64,000 nucleotides of DNA from Macropodus opercularis. Lineage: Eukaryota > Chordata > Actinopteri > Anabantiformes > Osphronemidae. The position numbers were made by a program, and so were the translations under genes. The notes beneath the pieces are model-generated. The model ran no database searches and was not told the origin of the DNA. It saw only the letters and a list, made by a program, of their open reading frames with translations. The DNA lies in contig CM061100.1 of NCBI GenBank assembly GCA_030770545.1, positions 11,400,501-11,464,500 of the forward strand. Reading direction: 5' to 3'. Numbering within the stretch: position 1 is the first letter of the stretch; each line of letters opens with the position of its first letter. Shown one piece after another: positions 47,856-59,317 of the stretch.

Positions 47856-48609
47856 TCAGTGGTAGGAGCTCTCCCACCTGTCCCAGACGTCCACGATGGG
47901 GGTAAACTTGCCAGCTCTTTTATTAAACAGCTCATTCATAGAAGGAAACATGAATTCCTTTACATCCAGAAGATTCCTTAGTCCTGCTCTGTTCATGGAG
48001 TTTATGACGTTGTTCTTGGTGCCATAGTTCTGCTGCTTCCACCTTTGCTTTTTTCCGCTGTTGATGATCAGTCTGATCATGAAATATTCAGCCAGGAAGA
48101 AGTTGATCTTCCTCTGAATTTCCACAGGCAGCATTTCTTCCTTAGAAAAAATGTAGTGGTTAGAATGCCCCAACTCAGAAGAACTCAAGCCGAGGCAGCA
48201 TTAGGTTTCAGCCAATCAATTGTAGATTTATTCTCAGTGCTGAGATGAAAGAATGCAAAGGCAGATATGCGGAGTCACCTTCTTCCTGCAGGAAGGATGC
48301 TTGCTAGCGCGCGGGGAGCCCCAGGCCTGACCACAGAAAAACGAGTTGTCTCTACGGCAGGCAAAGAACTCTCCTCCCGAGATTCCTCGGGAGCATGTTT
48401 TAATCCCTCTGTTTGCGTCAGCCCAAATGCAAACATTTGTGATTACAGCCCCTTGTTTTGTCTCCATTGTTTTGGTTACCAGGTCAGAATGTTTTGCCTG
48501 TATCCTAAACCCACTAACATATACTAATGTTTTCCACTACAGAAACATCACTGATGTCTCCATCAGCAGCTATCCCATAATCTCTGTAGTCCAAACAGTA
48601 GATCAGCTC
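47856..48609 (-). pseudogene. Last coding exon of an unrecognised gene, split by a solo LTR
   Basis: On the minus strand an acceptor (tttttccctcaaagcag) precedes GAGCTGATC at 48609. The frame reads ELIYCLDYRDYGIAADGD and ISDV up to 48542, where a 390-bp solo LTR (48152-48541) begins. Across the LTR the same frame resumes at about 48145 with SKEEMLPVEIQRKINFFLAEY and continues to TGA at 47856-47858 (ends DVWDRWESSYH). Codon TCT is split by the insertion. The protein family is not recognised; the sequence looks like a normal conserved cytosolic or enzyme C-terminus rather than a transposon product. Upstream exons were not found in the window; a gypsy LTR begins only 50 bases upstream of the acceptor. 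Either a disrupted allele/pseudogene or a gene now ending inside the LTR. Confidence 0.55.
48152..48541 (-). mobile_element. Solo LTR, copy B (TGTAGTGG...CCACTACA family)
   Basis: 390 bp with the same perfect 8-bp inverted ends as copy A at 24778-25223 and the same orientation (AATAAA on minus). Inserted inside a coding exon. Flanks (GAAAAAA and GAAACAT) suggest an imperfect short target-site duplication. Confidence 0.75.
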
Positions 48610-48658
48610 CTGCTTTGAGGGAAAAACGTTAACTTTAGGCTATGAAAATCTAAAAGAA

Positions 48659-48967
48659 TGTACCCAGTCTTAAACTGTTGAAACATCACCAAAATCCTTA
48701 TTTTTGATATTTTGTTTTGCAAATATTTGTTTGTATAAAGTTTTTCTGTACTGAGGTTGTTATGCTGTCCTGTCTCTTTAAGAGGCTACTGGGAGGCGCT
48801 ATTCTGGTGCGTCATTGGTGTTCGCTGTCTGACGGAGAGGAGTAAAAAACAGTAATAAAGTTGAAAGCAACCAGGAAATCTATGGTCGGAGTCTTCTATC
48901 GATAACACGAACACAACGCAGAGTTATACGAGAGACACGGAGGTAAAAAAGGGGAACACCCGTTACA
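48659..48967 (+). repeat. 5' LTR of the gypsy element
   Basis: 309 bp, begins TGTACCC, ends CCCGTTACA. Lacks 14 bases present in the 3' LTR after 'gcgtcattg'. Confidence 0.92.
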
Positions 48968-49059
48968 ATGGTGCCGTGACCCGCTTCAGGATTGTTCGAC
49001 GCCAGTTCGTTCGCCGTGGGAAGCTGCAGTAGTTTTCAGAGGGGCGCCTGGGTGACAGT

Positions 49060-50412
49060 ATGGCGGAGGGCAGGACATATTCTGTTGGGAACATGTGCGA
49101 TAATGTAGATGAGGACTCTTTTGAGTTTAAGTTTTGTTTGGGGAGGGGTGTGTTCAGAACGCCTCTGGAAGCCAGGAAGCCAGGGTCCAGAGTTAGGGCA
49201 TTTGACAGCCCAGTACTCACCTCCACACGTTATGCAGAGCCAGCTCCACAAGATCAGGCTGCACAGAAGGAACAAAGCCCAGACTTAAGCTCACTCATTG
49301 CACAGTTGGCTGATAAGATTGGACAGTCCATAGCAGAGAAGCTCCACTCTGACAGAAGTGCACACATGAGTGACAGACCTCAGCAATCCACGGAAATGAC
49401 ATTATCTAATGTGAAACTCATTATGCAACCGGATGCAAAGGAGCCCCCAATTTACAGAGGAGATGGCTCAGACAAGTTCACGGTACATGAATGGGAAAAT
49501 CTGATGACACTGTACTTAAAGAAGCGAACCGTCCCACTCTCTGAACAGTCACAAGAGATTATTGATAGACTTATGGGCAAAGCAGGGGATGTTGTGAAGA
49601 TAAAGCTGTGCAATGACAAATCTATCGACCACGTTCAGGATCCCTATGTGATTTTTGATATCCTAAAACAACACTTCAGTGACCTGAATTATTCCAGCAT
49701 GCCCTTGGCTGACTTTTATAGCACACTGCCTGCGACGGGTGAAGATGCAGTTGAATATTGGATCCGGCTCAACAAGACAATGGATGCTGTGTGTGAATGC
49801 CTGAAGAGACAAGGTCGTTGCATTGATGATCCCAGCCATGAGGTTACCATGATGTTTATTAAACATTGTCCAGATCAGTCTCTTGCAGGTATATTCAGGT
49901 TTAAGTCTGCAGAGAAATGGTCAGCGTCAGAAATTCAAGAAAGGCTTGATGAACACACACGAGAGAGGAAAGTTAGAGCTGCACTCCCCTCACGTAGACC
50001 TTGCGTTGCTGAGTACAAGTTCCACACCCAAAGTTGTCAGCCACCGATTAGAGATGCATCTGAGTCCTCTGGCGTTCCTCCTTCTGTGCCTTCCATTGCA
50101 CCCAGAGTCAATTCCAGTTTAGACAGTGACTGTTTGAGGAGTTTGGTGAACTTGTTGGATCGCTTGGTCATACAACAGAACCAGGTGCCAGTCACTCGTA
50201 GTAGACAACCGGTGTTCTCTCAGCCTCGTCTGAGAGTGTGTGCGGTCTGTGATGCGCCTGATCATTCGACAGTGTCTCATTGCAGAAGAGAGAACAGATG
50301 CTTGAAATGCTTGTCCCCTGGTCACTGGAAGAGGGACTGCCCCCAAGTTTCTACTCAGCATCTCGTCCGTGCCGATGTGAATTCATGTGGCCAAGAGCGA
50401 CAGTTAAACTAG
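49060..50412 (+). CDS. gag-like protein of the gypsy element
   Basis: 450 codons from ATG to TAA with no internal stop. It is the structural protein that packages element RNA. The central part (about residues 120-300) is a capsid-like region of helices; the C-terminus (about 390-425) has two zinc knuckles: a variant CX2CX4HX5C and a canonical CX2CX4HX4C (CLKCLSPGHWKRDC). Lies 92 bases downstream of the 5' LTR. The stop is followed by pol sequence in another frame, so expression of pol would need a frameshift or the junction is damaged. Confidence 0.8.
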   Translation: MAEGRTYSVGNMCDNVDEDSFEFKFCLGRGVFRTPLEARKPGSRVRAFDSPVLTSTRYAEPAPQDQAAQKEQSPDLSSLIAQLADKIGQSIAEKLHSDRSAHMSDRPQQSTEMTLSNVKLIMQPDAKEPPIYRGDGSDKFTVHEWENLMTLYLKKRTVPLSEQSQEIIDRLMGKAGDVVKIKLCNDKSIDHVQDPYVIFDILKQHFSDLNYSSMPLADFYSTLPATGEDAVEYWIRLNKTMDAVCECLKRQGRCIDDPSHEVTMMFIKHCPDQSLAGIFRFKSAEKWSASEIQERLDEHTRERKVRAALPSRRPCVAEYKFHTQSCQPPIRDASESSGVPPSVPSIAPRVNSSLDSDCLRSLVNLLDRLVIQQNQVPVTRSRQPVFSQPRLRVCAVCDAPDHSTVSHCRRENRCLKCLSPGHWKRDCPQVSTQHLVRADVNSCGQERQLN

Positions 50413-50414
50413 TC

Positions 50415-53400
50415 GCCCCACACCTGGAGAGGGGTGGTGTGGGTGATATGATCGACTCCCTCACTTTAAACACTGATTTGGCTCGATTATATGAGAAATG
50501 CTGTGCTGAGGCTCCAGAAGGAAGCAGAGTAGTTATTCAGGGAGTTCAGAATGTAGAAGCTTTTGGTGAACTTTTTTATGTCCCAGTCCGTGTTAATCGT
50601 CATGAGCTGTTTAAAGGGCATGTTGGACTCTGGATCGATGGCTTGCACCATCAGCAGCAGTGCTGAGAGGAAGCTTAGTGCTGCGGGCATCTTGCCGAAA
50701 AAACAAGAACCAACAGAAAACATTGTCCTGATTGGCTGTGGGGGTCTGCAGACTCGACCTGAGGGCTTCTATGATTTGGAAATAGAACTCTTTGGCATGT
50801 CCTACGTTGTGCCTACATTGGTTGTGCCTGGACAACAAGATGATCTTATATTGGGCTCAAACCTGATCAAGAGTCTCATTCACACTCTTAAGAGAGATGA
50901 CCTTTACTGGAACATTGCATCCCGACATGACCATCAGTGCAGCCCTGATGTTGACAAGTTTCTGTTGATGTTTACAAATGTGCAGCGCTGGAGGGGGGAT
51001 AAGGTTCCGGATAAGATAGGAACTGTTAAGCTCACTCAAGCAGTTTTGCCTAGACATGAGCACCTGGTCTGGGGTCGACTGGCTTCCAAGGTCCAAGTGT
51101 CGCTTGGTAGCACTGTCGTGGTTGAGCCTACTACTTCAAGAGCAAGACGGAGGGATGTGTTGGTGGGCCGCCTTGTGACACCTCTTTGGGGTGACAGATG
51201 GGTGCCTATGACAGTGGTAAACTACTCAAATAAACCCATCACATTGAGGAGAAATTGCAAGTTGGCTGATGTGTTTCCGTGCCTTGCCATTGAGGACTTG
51301 GATGTCTTTCAGGGTTTGCAGTCTGTCTCAGAGACCTCACCAACTGTTGACCCACAAGATGTTAATCATGCTCTTGATCCAGCCAAGGCTTTGTCTGATC
51401 TTGGCCTGAGTGACATCAAGATTGACACATGCCAGGTCAGTGATGCTTGTAGGTCAGAGCTTGTTCAACTGTTGATGGATTACCAGGACATTTTTTCAAG
51501 GCACACACTGGACTGTGGCGAGGCCAGTGGCTACACGCACCGCATTCATCTCACAGATGAGCGTCCCTTTCGTTTACCATACAGAAGGGTCCCCCCGGCC
51601 CATTATCAGAAGCTGAGGCAGGTTCTTACTGATATGGAGGAGAGAAGCATCATTCAGAAATCCTCAAGTGACTATGCCTCCCCCTTATTGATGGTGTGGA
51701 AGAAGGATGCTGGGTTGCGGATTTGCACAGACTTCCGGTGGTTGAATGCCCGGACTATGAAGGATCCTCATCCACTGCCACATCAGTCCGACTGCTTAGC
51801 TGCTTTTGGGGGAAACTGTCTTTTCAGTGTGATGGACCTCACTTCAGGCTTCTACAACATTCCAATGCACGAACGTGACCAGAAGTACACAGCTTTTACC
51901 ACTCCAATGGGTCTCTATGAATACAATAGAATGCCTCAGGGTCTGTGTAACAGCCCAGCATCTTTTATGAGGATGATGATGGGGATTTTTGGCAACATGA
52001 ACTTCACAAAACTCTTGTGCTATCTTGATGATCTTCTCATTTTTGCACCATCAGAGGGTGAAGCTCTGTCCAGGCTGCGCACTGTATTCCAGAGGCTGCG
52101 TGAGAATAACTTGAAATTGGCTCCTAAGAAATGCCATCTATTGCAGAAACGGGTCAGGTTCCTGGGGCATATCATTGATGGTGAGGGTGTGTCGGTTGAT
52201 CCTGCCAAGGTTGAGGTCATCACCAGCATGCAAGTACAGGATTTGATGGGGGAAGATGGATGCACACCTTCTGTTAAGAAGATCAGATCCTTCCTCAGCA
52301 TGGTCTTCTATTATCAGCATTTTATACCTAACTGTTCTTCTATTGCAAAGCCTCTGTTTGCACTCACGGCAGGCCAGAAAAGAAGAGGGATGTCAGCTGG
52401 TGCAAAGCCTCACAGTGCATATCGCAAGCATGTTGCTGAGGATTAGAGTCCTGAATGTGACTCTGAATTCACACATCTGAAGACCATGCTGGTAGAATGT
52501 GTTGTGCTTGCCCACCCAGATTTCAATGTGCCATTTATCCTGTCAGTAGATGCATCGTTGGATGGTTTAGGAGCTGTGTTGTCGCAGGTGCCTCAGGGAG
52601 AGACTAAAGCCAGACCAGTTGCTTTCGCAAGCAAGACTCTCAGCACATCTCAGCAACGTTATCCGGCTCACAAACTGGAGTTTATGACTCTGAAATGGAG
52701 TGTCTGTGAAAAGTTTAGCCACTGGCTAAAGGGCCACTGTTTCACAGTGTGGACAGATAACAACCCTCTAACATACCTTCTGACTAAACCAAAGCTTGAC
52801 GCCTGTGAACTTCGCTGGGTGTCTAAGCTTGCATCCTACTCATTTGACCTTAAACATCTGCCCGGGAAAAGAAACTTGATTGCTGACACCCTGAGTCGGG
52901 AACCTTTTGCCAAGCCTGTTAGACAAAGACTGTTGGAGGAACCGTACTGTTCTCTTGTCCGCGGGGCCAAGGAGGTGCCAGAGGATTCAGTGCAAGATGC
53001 TTTTAGAATCACCAGCCAGCCTCAGTCTCACCGACACATGCTTCATGCACCTCTGGAGACTGAATATGATATATCAGAGATTACCGCACTTTGTTGGGTC
53101 CACTGTGGATGGGCGGATGCTGCTGAGCTCAGAGCAGTTCAGTTGGTTCACCACATTCAGCAGACACCTTGTGGCCAATCTTCGTTGCCTATGTTCACGA
53201 CCCAGGAGCTTCAGCAAAGTTAGGAACAGGACCCCTGCATCTCTGAGGTACTGCCATTCGTCGCTGACAAAAAACGTCCATCGAGACGCGAGAGACATGG
53301 CATTAGTCCAAGGTCTCTTCGGTGGCTAAAGCAATGGGATAAATTGGAAGTCCGAGATGATATTTTATATTGGGTGATGAAGGATCCTCAGTCTAAGCTG

Positions 53401-54300
53401 AAAAGACTCCAATATGTGCTCCCCCTAGCTCTTATGGACAGAGCGTTGTCCGGCATCCATGATCTTGCAGGTCATCAGGGGCAAGACCGTACACTCTCCC
53501 TTGCTAGGCAATGTTTTTACTGGCCAGACATGGAGCGAGATATACGAACGTACGTCAAACACTGTCAGAGATGTACTTTGGGTAAGTCACCTGAGCCTGC
53601 AGCTCGTGCGCCACTTGAGAACATCAGGTGCTCAGCCCCAATGGAGCTAGTGTGCATAGACTTCTGGTCTGCAGAAGACAACAAGCAGAGGTCTGTTGAT
53701 GTGTTGGTGATCACTGATCACTTCACAAAGCTTGCTCATGCATTTCCTTGCGCAAACCAAACAGCAAAACAGGTTGCAAAAAAACTCTGGGATAATGTTT
53801 TCTGTGTTTATGGTTTTCCAGAGAGGATACATTCTGACCAGGGCACGATGTTTGAGAGCAAGTTAATAGCATAGCTTCTTTGTTTGGCTGGTGTTGCCAA
53901 GTCCCGCACTACAGCCTATCATCCCATGGGGAACGGGGGCACTGAATGATTCAACCGCACACTGGGCAATATGCTACGGACTCTTCCTCTTGGCGCAAAA
54001 CATCAGTGGCCACAGCAAATTCAGACCCTTACATTTGCTTATAATGCCACTAACCATGAGACTACAGGTTATGCACCCTTCTTCTTGATGTTTGGACGTG
54101 TCCCAAGGCTACCGGTTGATGTTATGTTTTCTCAGGTGCTGAGAGACCCTGGAGTTGTTGACTATGATTCCTATGCCAAGACATTGCTGTCCTGCCTTAA
54201 GACCGCAATTGGGATTGCTCAGCGGCACACTTCCGTGGAGCAACAGCACCAAGCCAAGCAATACAACAAGCGTGCTAAGGGCTTGGGTCATGTATTTTGA
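50415..54300 (+). pseudogene. pol of the gypsy element (protease, RT, RNase H, integrase), multiply broken
   Basis: Domains in order: protease with DSGS (about 50626-50637), reverse transcriptase with the catalytic YLDD at 52021-52032, RNase H starting near 52540 (SVDASLDGLGAVL), integrase zinc-binding part (about 53455-53580, HDLAGHQG and CQRC) and core (CIDFW, IHSDQG). Breaks seen: a one-base frame change at about 50605-50620 just before the protease motif, and in-frame stops at 52444-52446 (TAG), 53221-53223 (TAG), 53872-53874 (TAG) and 53947-53949 (TGA). The integrase C-terminus is missing after about 54300. It cannot make full-length pol as read. Confidence 0.88.
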
Positions 54301-54566
54301 TGGAAATGTGATATTGTACATGTATATTTTGGGGAGTACAAGTGTTGTGTGGCGTAACAGGCGTCATATCTAGCTAAGGGAATTCAGGGGCCTGATCACC
54401 CTCTTCATTCTCTGAACTTTGCATGAAGTAACTTCCAAGTTGCTGAGTAGACTAGGTCTAACGTTTCACTTGTGCTAGATTGTCCGAGAACTACATGTAT
54501 TCTGGTGTTGACACTGTTAATGATTGCTGTTGCATCAGATGTTTGGTGAGTTTCAGGAGGGGTGAA

Positions 54567-54889
54567 TGTAACCAGTCTTAAACTGTTGAAACATCACCAA
54601 AATCCTTATTTTTGATATTTTGTTTTGCAAATATTTGTTTGTATAAAGTTTTCCTGTACTGAGGTTGTTATGCTGTCCTGTCTCTTTAAGAGGCTACTGG
54701 GAGGCGCTATTCCGGTGCGTCATTGCGCGGTAGCGCTCGGTGTTCGCTGTCTGACGGAGAGGAGTAAAAAACAGTAATAAAGTTGAAAGCAACCAGGAGA
54801 TCTATGGTCGGAGTCTTCTATCGATAACACGAACACAACACAGAGTTATACGAGAGACACGGAGGTAAAAAAGGGGAACACCCGTTACA
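54567..54889 (+). repeat. 3' LTR of the gypsy element
   Basis: 323 bp, TGTAACC...CCCGTTACA. Identical to the 5' LTR except five substitutions and an extra 14 bases (cgcggtagcgctcg). Confidence 0.92.
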
Positions 54890-55484
54890 AGCAGTTAGAG
54901 AATATGACAAATGAAAGACAGCAAAAACAAAAACTCTGATTTTGCGACTAACCAAGTTTTATGGGCACATTCAACAATGTGCAATGTGCAAGTAAATCTG
55001 TTCTGTAACGTGGAATAATGGTGTTGTCAGGACAGTATAGTATAGTTCACCCATCAGCCACAAAATGTGAAGCAGAAAGTCACATCTTACTATGGCTTCT
55101 ATGGCAAATATTTAAAACAGACTTCAATTCAATAATTTTATAAAAGTTTTGGTTTGTGTAAAAATAAAAATCTGTTGCTGGTTTGAGTCTTTGGCGAGTC
55201 AACTCTGAATCCAAATAAAACATCACATACAAATATAGTTGTGTTCATAACCAATCATTTGAGGGATCTAATCATTCATTTCTCATCTATTTACATACTA
55301 CATACTGCATTTAAACTTCAGCTCTGGAGGTCAGATGTTGATATGACTTTCTGGTATTTATCAGGTTAAGCCCAACAGAGGTGGCGTTTTCAAGATATTT
55401 TTCTTAAATCTTTGTCTCATTTTGTCAGGGGGTAAAGGGAAAAAATGAATATTAGAATTACTATTACAAATCACTGGCGTGGCC
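54890..55484. other. Unassigned stretch between LTR elements
   Basis: AT-rich; no exon or recognisable repeat seen. If the unrecognised gene at 47856-48609 is real, this could be its intron. Confidence 0.4.
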
Positions 55485-55875
55485 AGAAGGTGGTGGACCC
55501 AAACGCAGACTCAGACGTGACTTGGTTTGAAAACAATGATTTTAATAAGAACGGTGACAGAAACGGGAGCACGTAAACATGAAGCAGAAGAAACATGACC
55601 AGACCCTGAAGGCTCTACACAACAAAACACGACTTGACTGAGGGCTCTACACAAGCGCACGAAACAGTTCACAGACTCACGTGACATGTAGCAGGTCCCC
55701 ATGGAACCTCAACAGGACATCAAGGGACATCAAACAGACATCTGACGGACCGACAAGGACAGAGACATGAGGGAAGGCTTAAATGCAACTAAACAGGAAA
55801 TTAAACACAGGTGTGACTACTACTTACTAGGGAGGAGCACAGAGGGAGAATGTGACATCACAGGAAACCAGCCGT
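55485..55875 (-). mobile_element. Probable gypsy-type solo LTR fragment
   Basis: In minus orientation it ends with TCACGTCTGAGTCTGCGTTT and GGGTCCACCACC, the form of the U5 end of fish gypsy LTRs. It starts near a TGTGACATTCTCCCTC-like end. No internal coding sequence adjoins. Confidence 0.5.
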
Positions 55876-55909
55876 CAGCGCTCTGAGTTACAGTATGTGC
55901 ACCTGGATT

Positions 55910-56195
55910 CAACCAGGTTCACCCTTCATCAACTTCTGGTCCTGAGTTTCGTAGTTAGAGTGTGTATGTGTTTTTTCTCAGTCTTGTAGCTCTAGGTTTT
56001 GTTTATTAGTATCTGTGGTTCGTCTGTAGTTTAATATCAGGGGATGTTGTGTCACGTTCTTGTTTAGTTATTTACTTCTTGGTCACCCGTGTTTGTGTCT
56101 TGTTCACATTTGTCCTCTTTCTTTAAATTAAATCATTATTTATTCTTACTCCTGAGTCTGTGGTCGTGCGAGTGGGTCCTCTTCTGTTAGTGTCT
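55910..56195 (+). mobile_element. Probable gypsy-type LTR fragment (related to 23487-24107)
   Basis: Ends 'tattcttactcctgagtct' and 'gtggtcgtgcgagtgggtcc'; its complement matches the start of the repeat at 23487, so the two are in opposite orientation. Confidence 0.5.
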
Positions 56196-56349
56196 TAGTG
56201 AGCAAAGCAATTTCAAAGCTCGTGATCTGGAACTGGGCTCAGGTGGAGCTATGTTTTTGGCGCCAACGTGTGGCAATTTAGAGGCAGTTCCAGGGCCTCA
56301 GGCTCTCCTACCCCTGGAACTGCAGAATTAGTATAGTTCACAGAGTGCG

Positions 56350-56992
56350 AGTTAGTAACAAACATGGCTAAACACCAATGTCCGGGACTCCCCACGCCAT
56401 TCAGCTGGACTGGCTAACGTGCTTCAGAGCGGACAGAACCGTAGTTGAAGAAGGTAAAACCTGCGGTAGAGGGCTCTGTGTTTACATTATTGACTCTTGG
56501 TGCCGCTGTGATCTGCATACACTGTGTACTACTCACAGAGCTCGTGATCATAAAGTTGCCGTTCTACCTGCCGCAAGAGTTCACAGCTTGTGGCTGTGTA
56601 CATCCCTCCCAGCTCCAACAACAGCAGGACAGAAGCACTGAATGAGCTCTACCTGCAAGTCAGTGAGTGGCAGACAGCCCATCCGGACGCTTTCCTCATC
56701 TTGGCGGGTGACTTCAATCTTGCAGACCCAAAGACTGTTTTCCAAACTTTACAAGCACATTGACTTTCCAACCCTGCGAAAACAACACACTGAACATAGT
56801 TTACACCTAATGCCAGCATACAGGCCACTGGTGAAAGCTACAGAAGCCCTGCAGGAATGTTTCGACACAACATACTGGAATATGTTCAAACAGGCTTCCA
56901 CATACCACACTGACCGCCAGGAGTACACAGAAATGGAGTGTATTGATGATGTAACTGAAACCAGGACCATCTGTGTTATGTAAATAATTCAT
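56350..56992 (+). mobile_element. LINE endonuclease relic
   Basis: Interrupted plus-strand frames show IQLDWLTCFRADRT, CVYI-DSWCR, LYLQVSEWQT (other frame), ILAGDFN (at about 56699-56721) and KLYKHIDFPTLR, followed by EALQECFDTTYWNMFKQAST. These match the endonuclease and start of the linker of fish CR1/L2/Rex1-type LINEs. Several frameshifts; dead. Confidence 0.65.
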
Positions 56993-58430
56993 TTATATCC
57001 AGTTAATAATCAATAAAGTAGCAACACATAATCTAGCAGAAGACGTTAAAACAGCTCTAAAACTTCAGCTTCTAAAGCCAATTAAGCCTTCGGTTTAAGT
57101 ACAGACAGGACAGGGTCGAGGCGTAAAACAATGTCACCTGGGTTTTTTAATTTAAATAAGACCTAAGACGTCTAAACTAATCACTACTCATCTAATCAAT
57201 GGTCATCCTTAATATTCTCACTAATGTTTGCTGAGAAAATGTGATGCATTTTAGAAATTATACTTCTGGTGGCTTCATAAAATGATACTGATTCATCTAA
57301 TGGTCAGGCCTGACATATTTTCATCCCAGCAAAAAATTCGACTGCGCCTACTAATTCTTCTTTGTGGCTTGTGGAACATAAAGAAACCTTGTGGATCTGA
57401 AACTACTCTGAACATTAGTGATTCTAATGTCACTGTGACATAGGGTTTATCCTGTACATGAGAACTATTCTGATAATTTCTTCATTCAATTCTCTATATG
57501 TTCCTGTACTCATGTCTCTGTGTTTTTTCTCTGACCTGTCATCCTCTGCTGTCTTTGTGGTTCAGCTGATGTGTCCCTTCAGAGAAACCGTGAAATCGTT
57601 AGGTCTGGATCAAACTGGATCTGGTTCTTATTGGTTGGAACACTCACAGGTTATGATGACTCTTAACACCTCAGTCAGTGTTGTAGTTCTCTCTTTCAAT
57701 TTTCTTGATTGGCTCTCTCCTCCCCTGAATGGTGTGAACTCCCACAGTTCTCAGTTTCACCTTCAGTCCTTTGAAGAGTCAGCAGCTATTCATTAATCTC
57801 CCAGTTTACTGCAGACCAACAACTTCCAGGTTTCACTCAGAATTTGGTTATTTTGTCTTGATTCTAATGCCTGTAATCAACAAAAAGAATTGGAAGAAGA
57901 GGTGTTCTGGAAGTAACAGTTAGTCTGAGTCTTGGGCTGTGTCATGGTCAGAGCTTAGAGAGTCTTTCTGCAGCTGGTTAGATGTTAGGCTGAATTAGGT
58001 TCCTGTACAGGTGACGTCCCCTTGATGAACAAAAGCTTCTCACACCCAGAGACAGCAGGGGACAGATCCCTGACTCTTCTCCTATGTACTAATTTCTCAC
58101 TCACTGTTATTTACACAACTCTTACTTTTTCAACACAATTATTTCAAAGATTTTCATCTACTCTCTCTTAACTTTTCCCTGCTTTTCCTTTCTTGCCAAC
58201 TTCCCCTTTTCCCACTTCAACCTTTTTCTCTAAAAACACTACATGGATAACGTGAAATACATTAATGAAATGTTATTTGTTTACCTGGTGCCAAAGTTGA
58301 ACACACATTTCCACACGCTTTCATCCCACTGGTTGGATTCTCAGCGTTCACACATTACATTAGAATAACTCTCTTCTGAGCAACGTATCTACTGTAAACT
58401 AGATACTGAAGAAATCATCACAAAATCATC
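56993..58430. other. Stretch with no assignable feature
   Basis: No supported exon. The right part may be the 5' region of the LINE that becomes recognisable at about 58440. Confidence 0.4.
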
Positions 58431-58439
58431 TTCTTGATC

Positions 58440-59317
58440 GGTGGGCCTTATGGTTAGCTCGTCCTCTGCCTCCATTAGTATTAGTGGTTTCTGTAAAAAG
58501 TGTGTCTGTAACTGCCAGGAGTCTCCTAGCTTAGGTGCTACTCGTACCTCTCGGAAGTCACTAAAACTAACATTGAGTCGGTGTGTTCATTTGCCAAAAC
58601 AATGTCGGACTCTGTAGTTTTCTCCGGACCCCTCCCCAATGTGACCAGTGAAGACATGTTTAGCCACCTTTCGTTGCTTTAATAAACATCAAGACAGCTC
58701 CTCTTACAGAACAAAGTAACAATAAAAGAGTTAAATGTGCTCTAGTGTATTAAATATCAGATCTCTCTCTTCTGACCATCACCTAGATTTATTCAGTCTC
58801 ACCGAAACCTGGCTGCAGCAGGAATACGTTCGTCTGAATGAGTCGACTCCAACAAGTCACATCAACTATCATATTCATAGAAGCTCAGGTAGAAGTGTAG
58901 GAGTAGCAGCAATATATGACTCAGATTTACTAATCACTCCTAGGCCTAAACATAGTTAATTCTTTCGAGAGCCTCACTCTCAGCCTTTCTCAATCAGACT
59001 GTAAAACCCAGAAACCAGTTGTGTTCTGTATCGTCTACCGTCCTCCTGTTCCATAGTCAGAGTTCTTAACGGAATTTTCAGAATTTTTATCTGACTTAGT
59101 TCTTAGCACAGATAAAGTCATTGTAGTGGGTGACTTTCACATTCATGTAGATGTTGACAGTAACTGTATTAACATTGCATTTAATTTACTACTGGACTCT
59201 ATTGGTTTTAGTCAGTGTGTGAATGAACCCACTCACTGTCTTAATCATACTCTTGATCTTGTCCTGATTTACAGGGTTGAGATTGATCATTTAAAAGTTC
59301 TCCCTCAAAACCCTCTG
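58440..59317 (+). mobile_element. L2-like LINE relic, left part
   Basis: Frames read SLTETWLQQEYVRLNEST, GVAAIYDSDL, VFCIVYRPPVP (broken), VIVVGDFHIHVDVDSN and HTLDLVLIYRVEIDHLKVLP: an APE-type endonuclease of the L2 clade. Stops and frameshifts are present. Interrupted at 59317 by a CACTA-like element; the frame continues at 62493. Confidence 0.7.

Larger units (their letters stand above)
48659..54889 (+). mobile_element. Ty3/gypsy LTR retrotransposon with both LTRs, coding-defective
   Basis: 6.2 kb: 5' LTR 48659-48967, primer-binding region from about 48968 (TGGTGCCGTGACCCG), gag 49060-50412, pol to about 54300, polypurine tract 54555-54566 (aggaggggtgaa), 3' LTR 54567-54889. The order protease, reverse transcriptase, RNase H, integrase places it in Ty3/gypsy. 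No env-like frame. The LTRs differ by five substitutions over 309 bases and one 14-base indel, so the insertion is fairly young. No exact target-site duplication (flanks aagaa and agcag). Confidence 0.9.

Noticed and set aside
48968..48990. Naming the tRNA primer of the gypsy element
   Set aside because: The region after the LTR looks like a primer-binding site, but I could not match it reliably to a specific tRNA 3' end.
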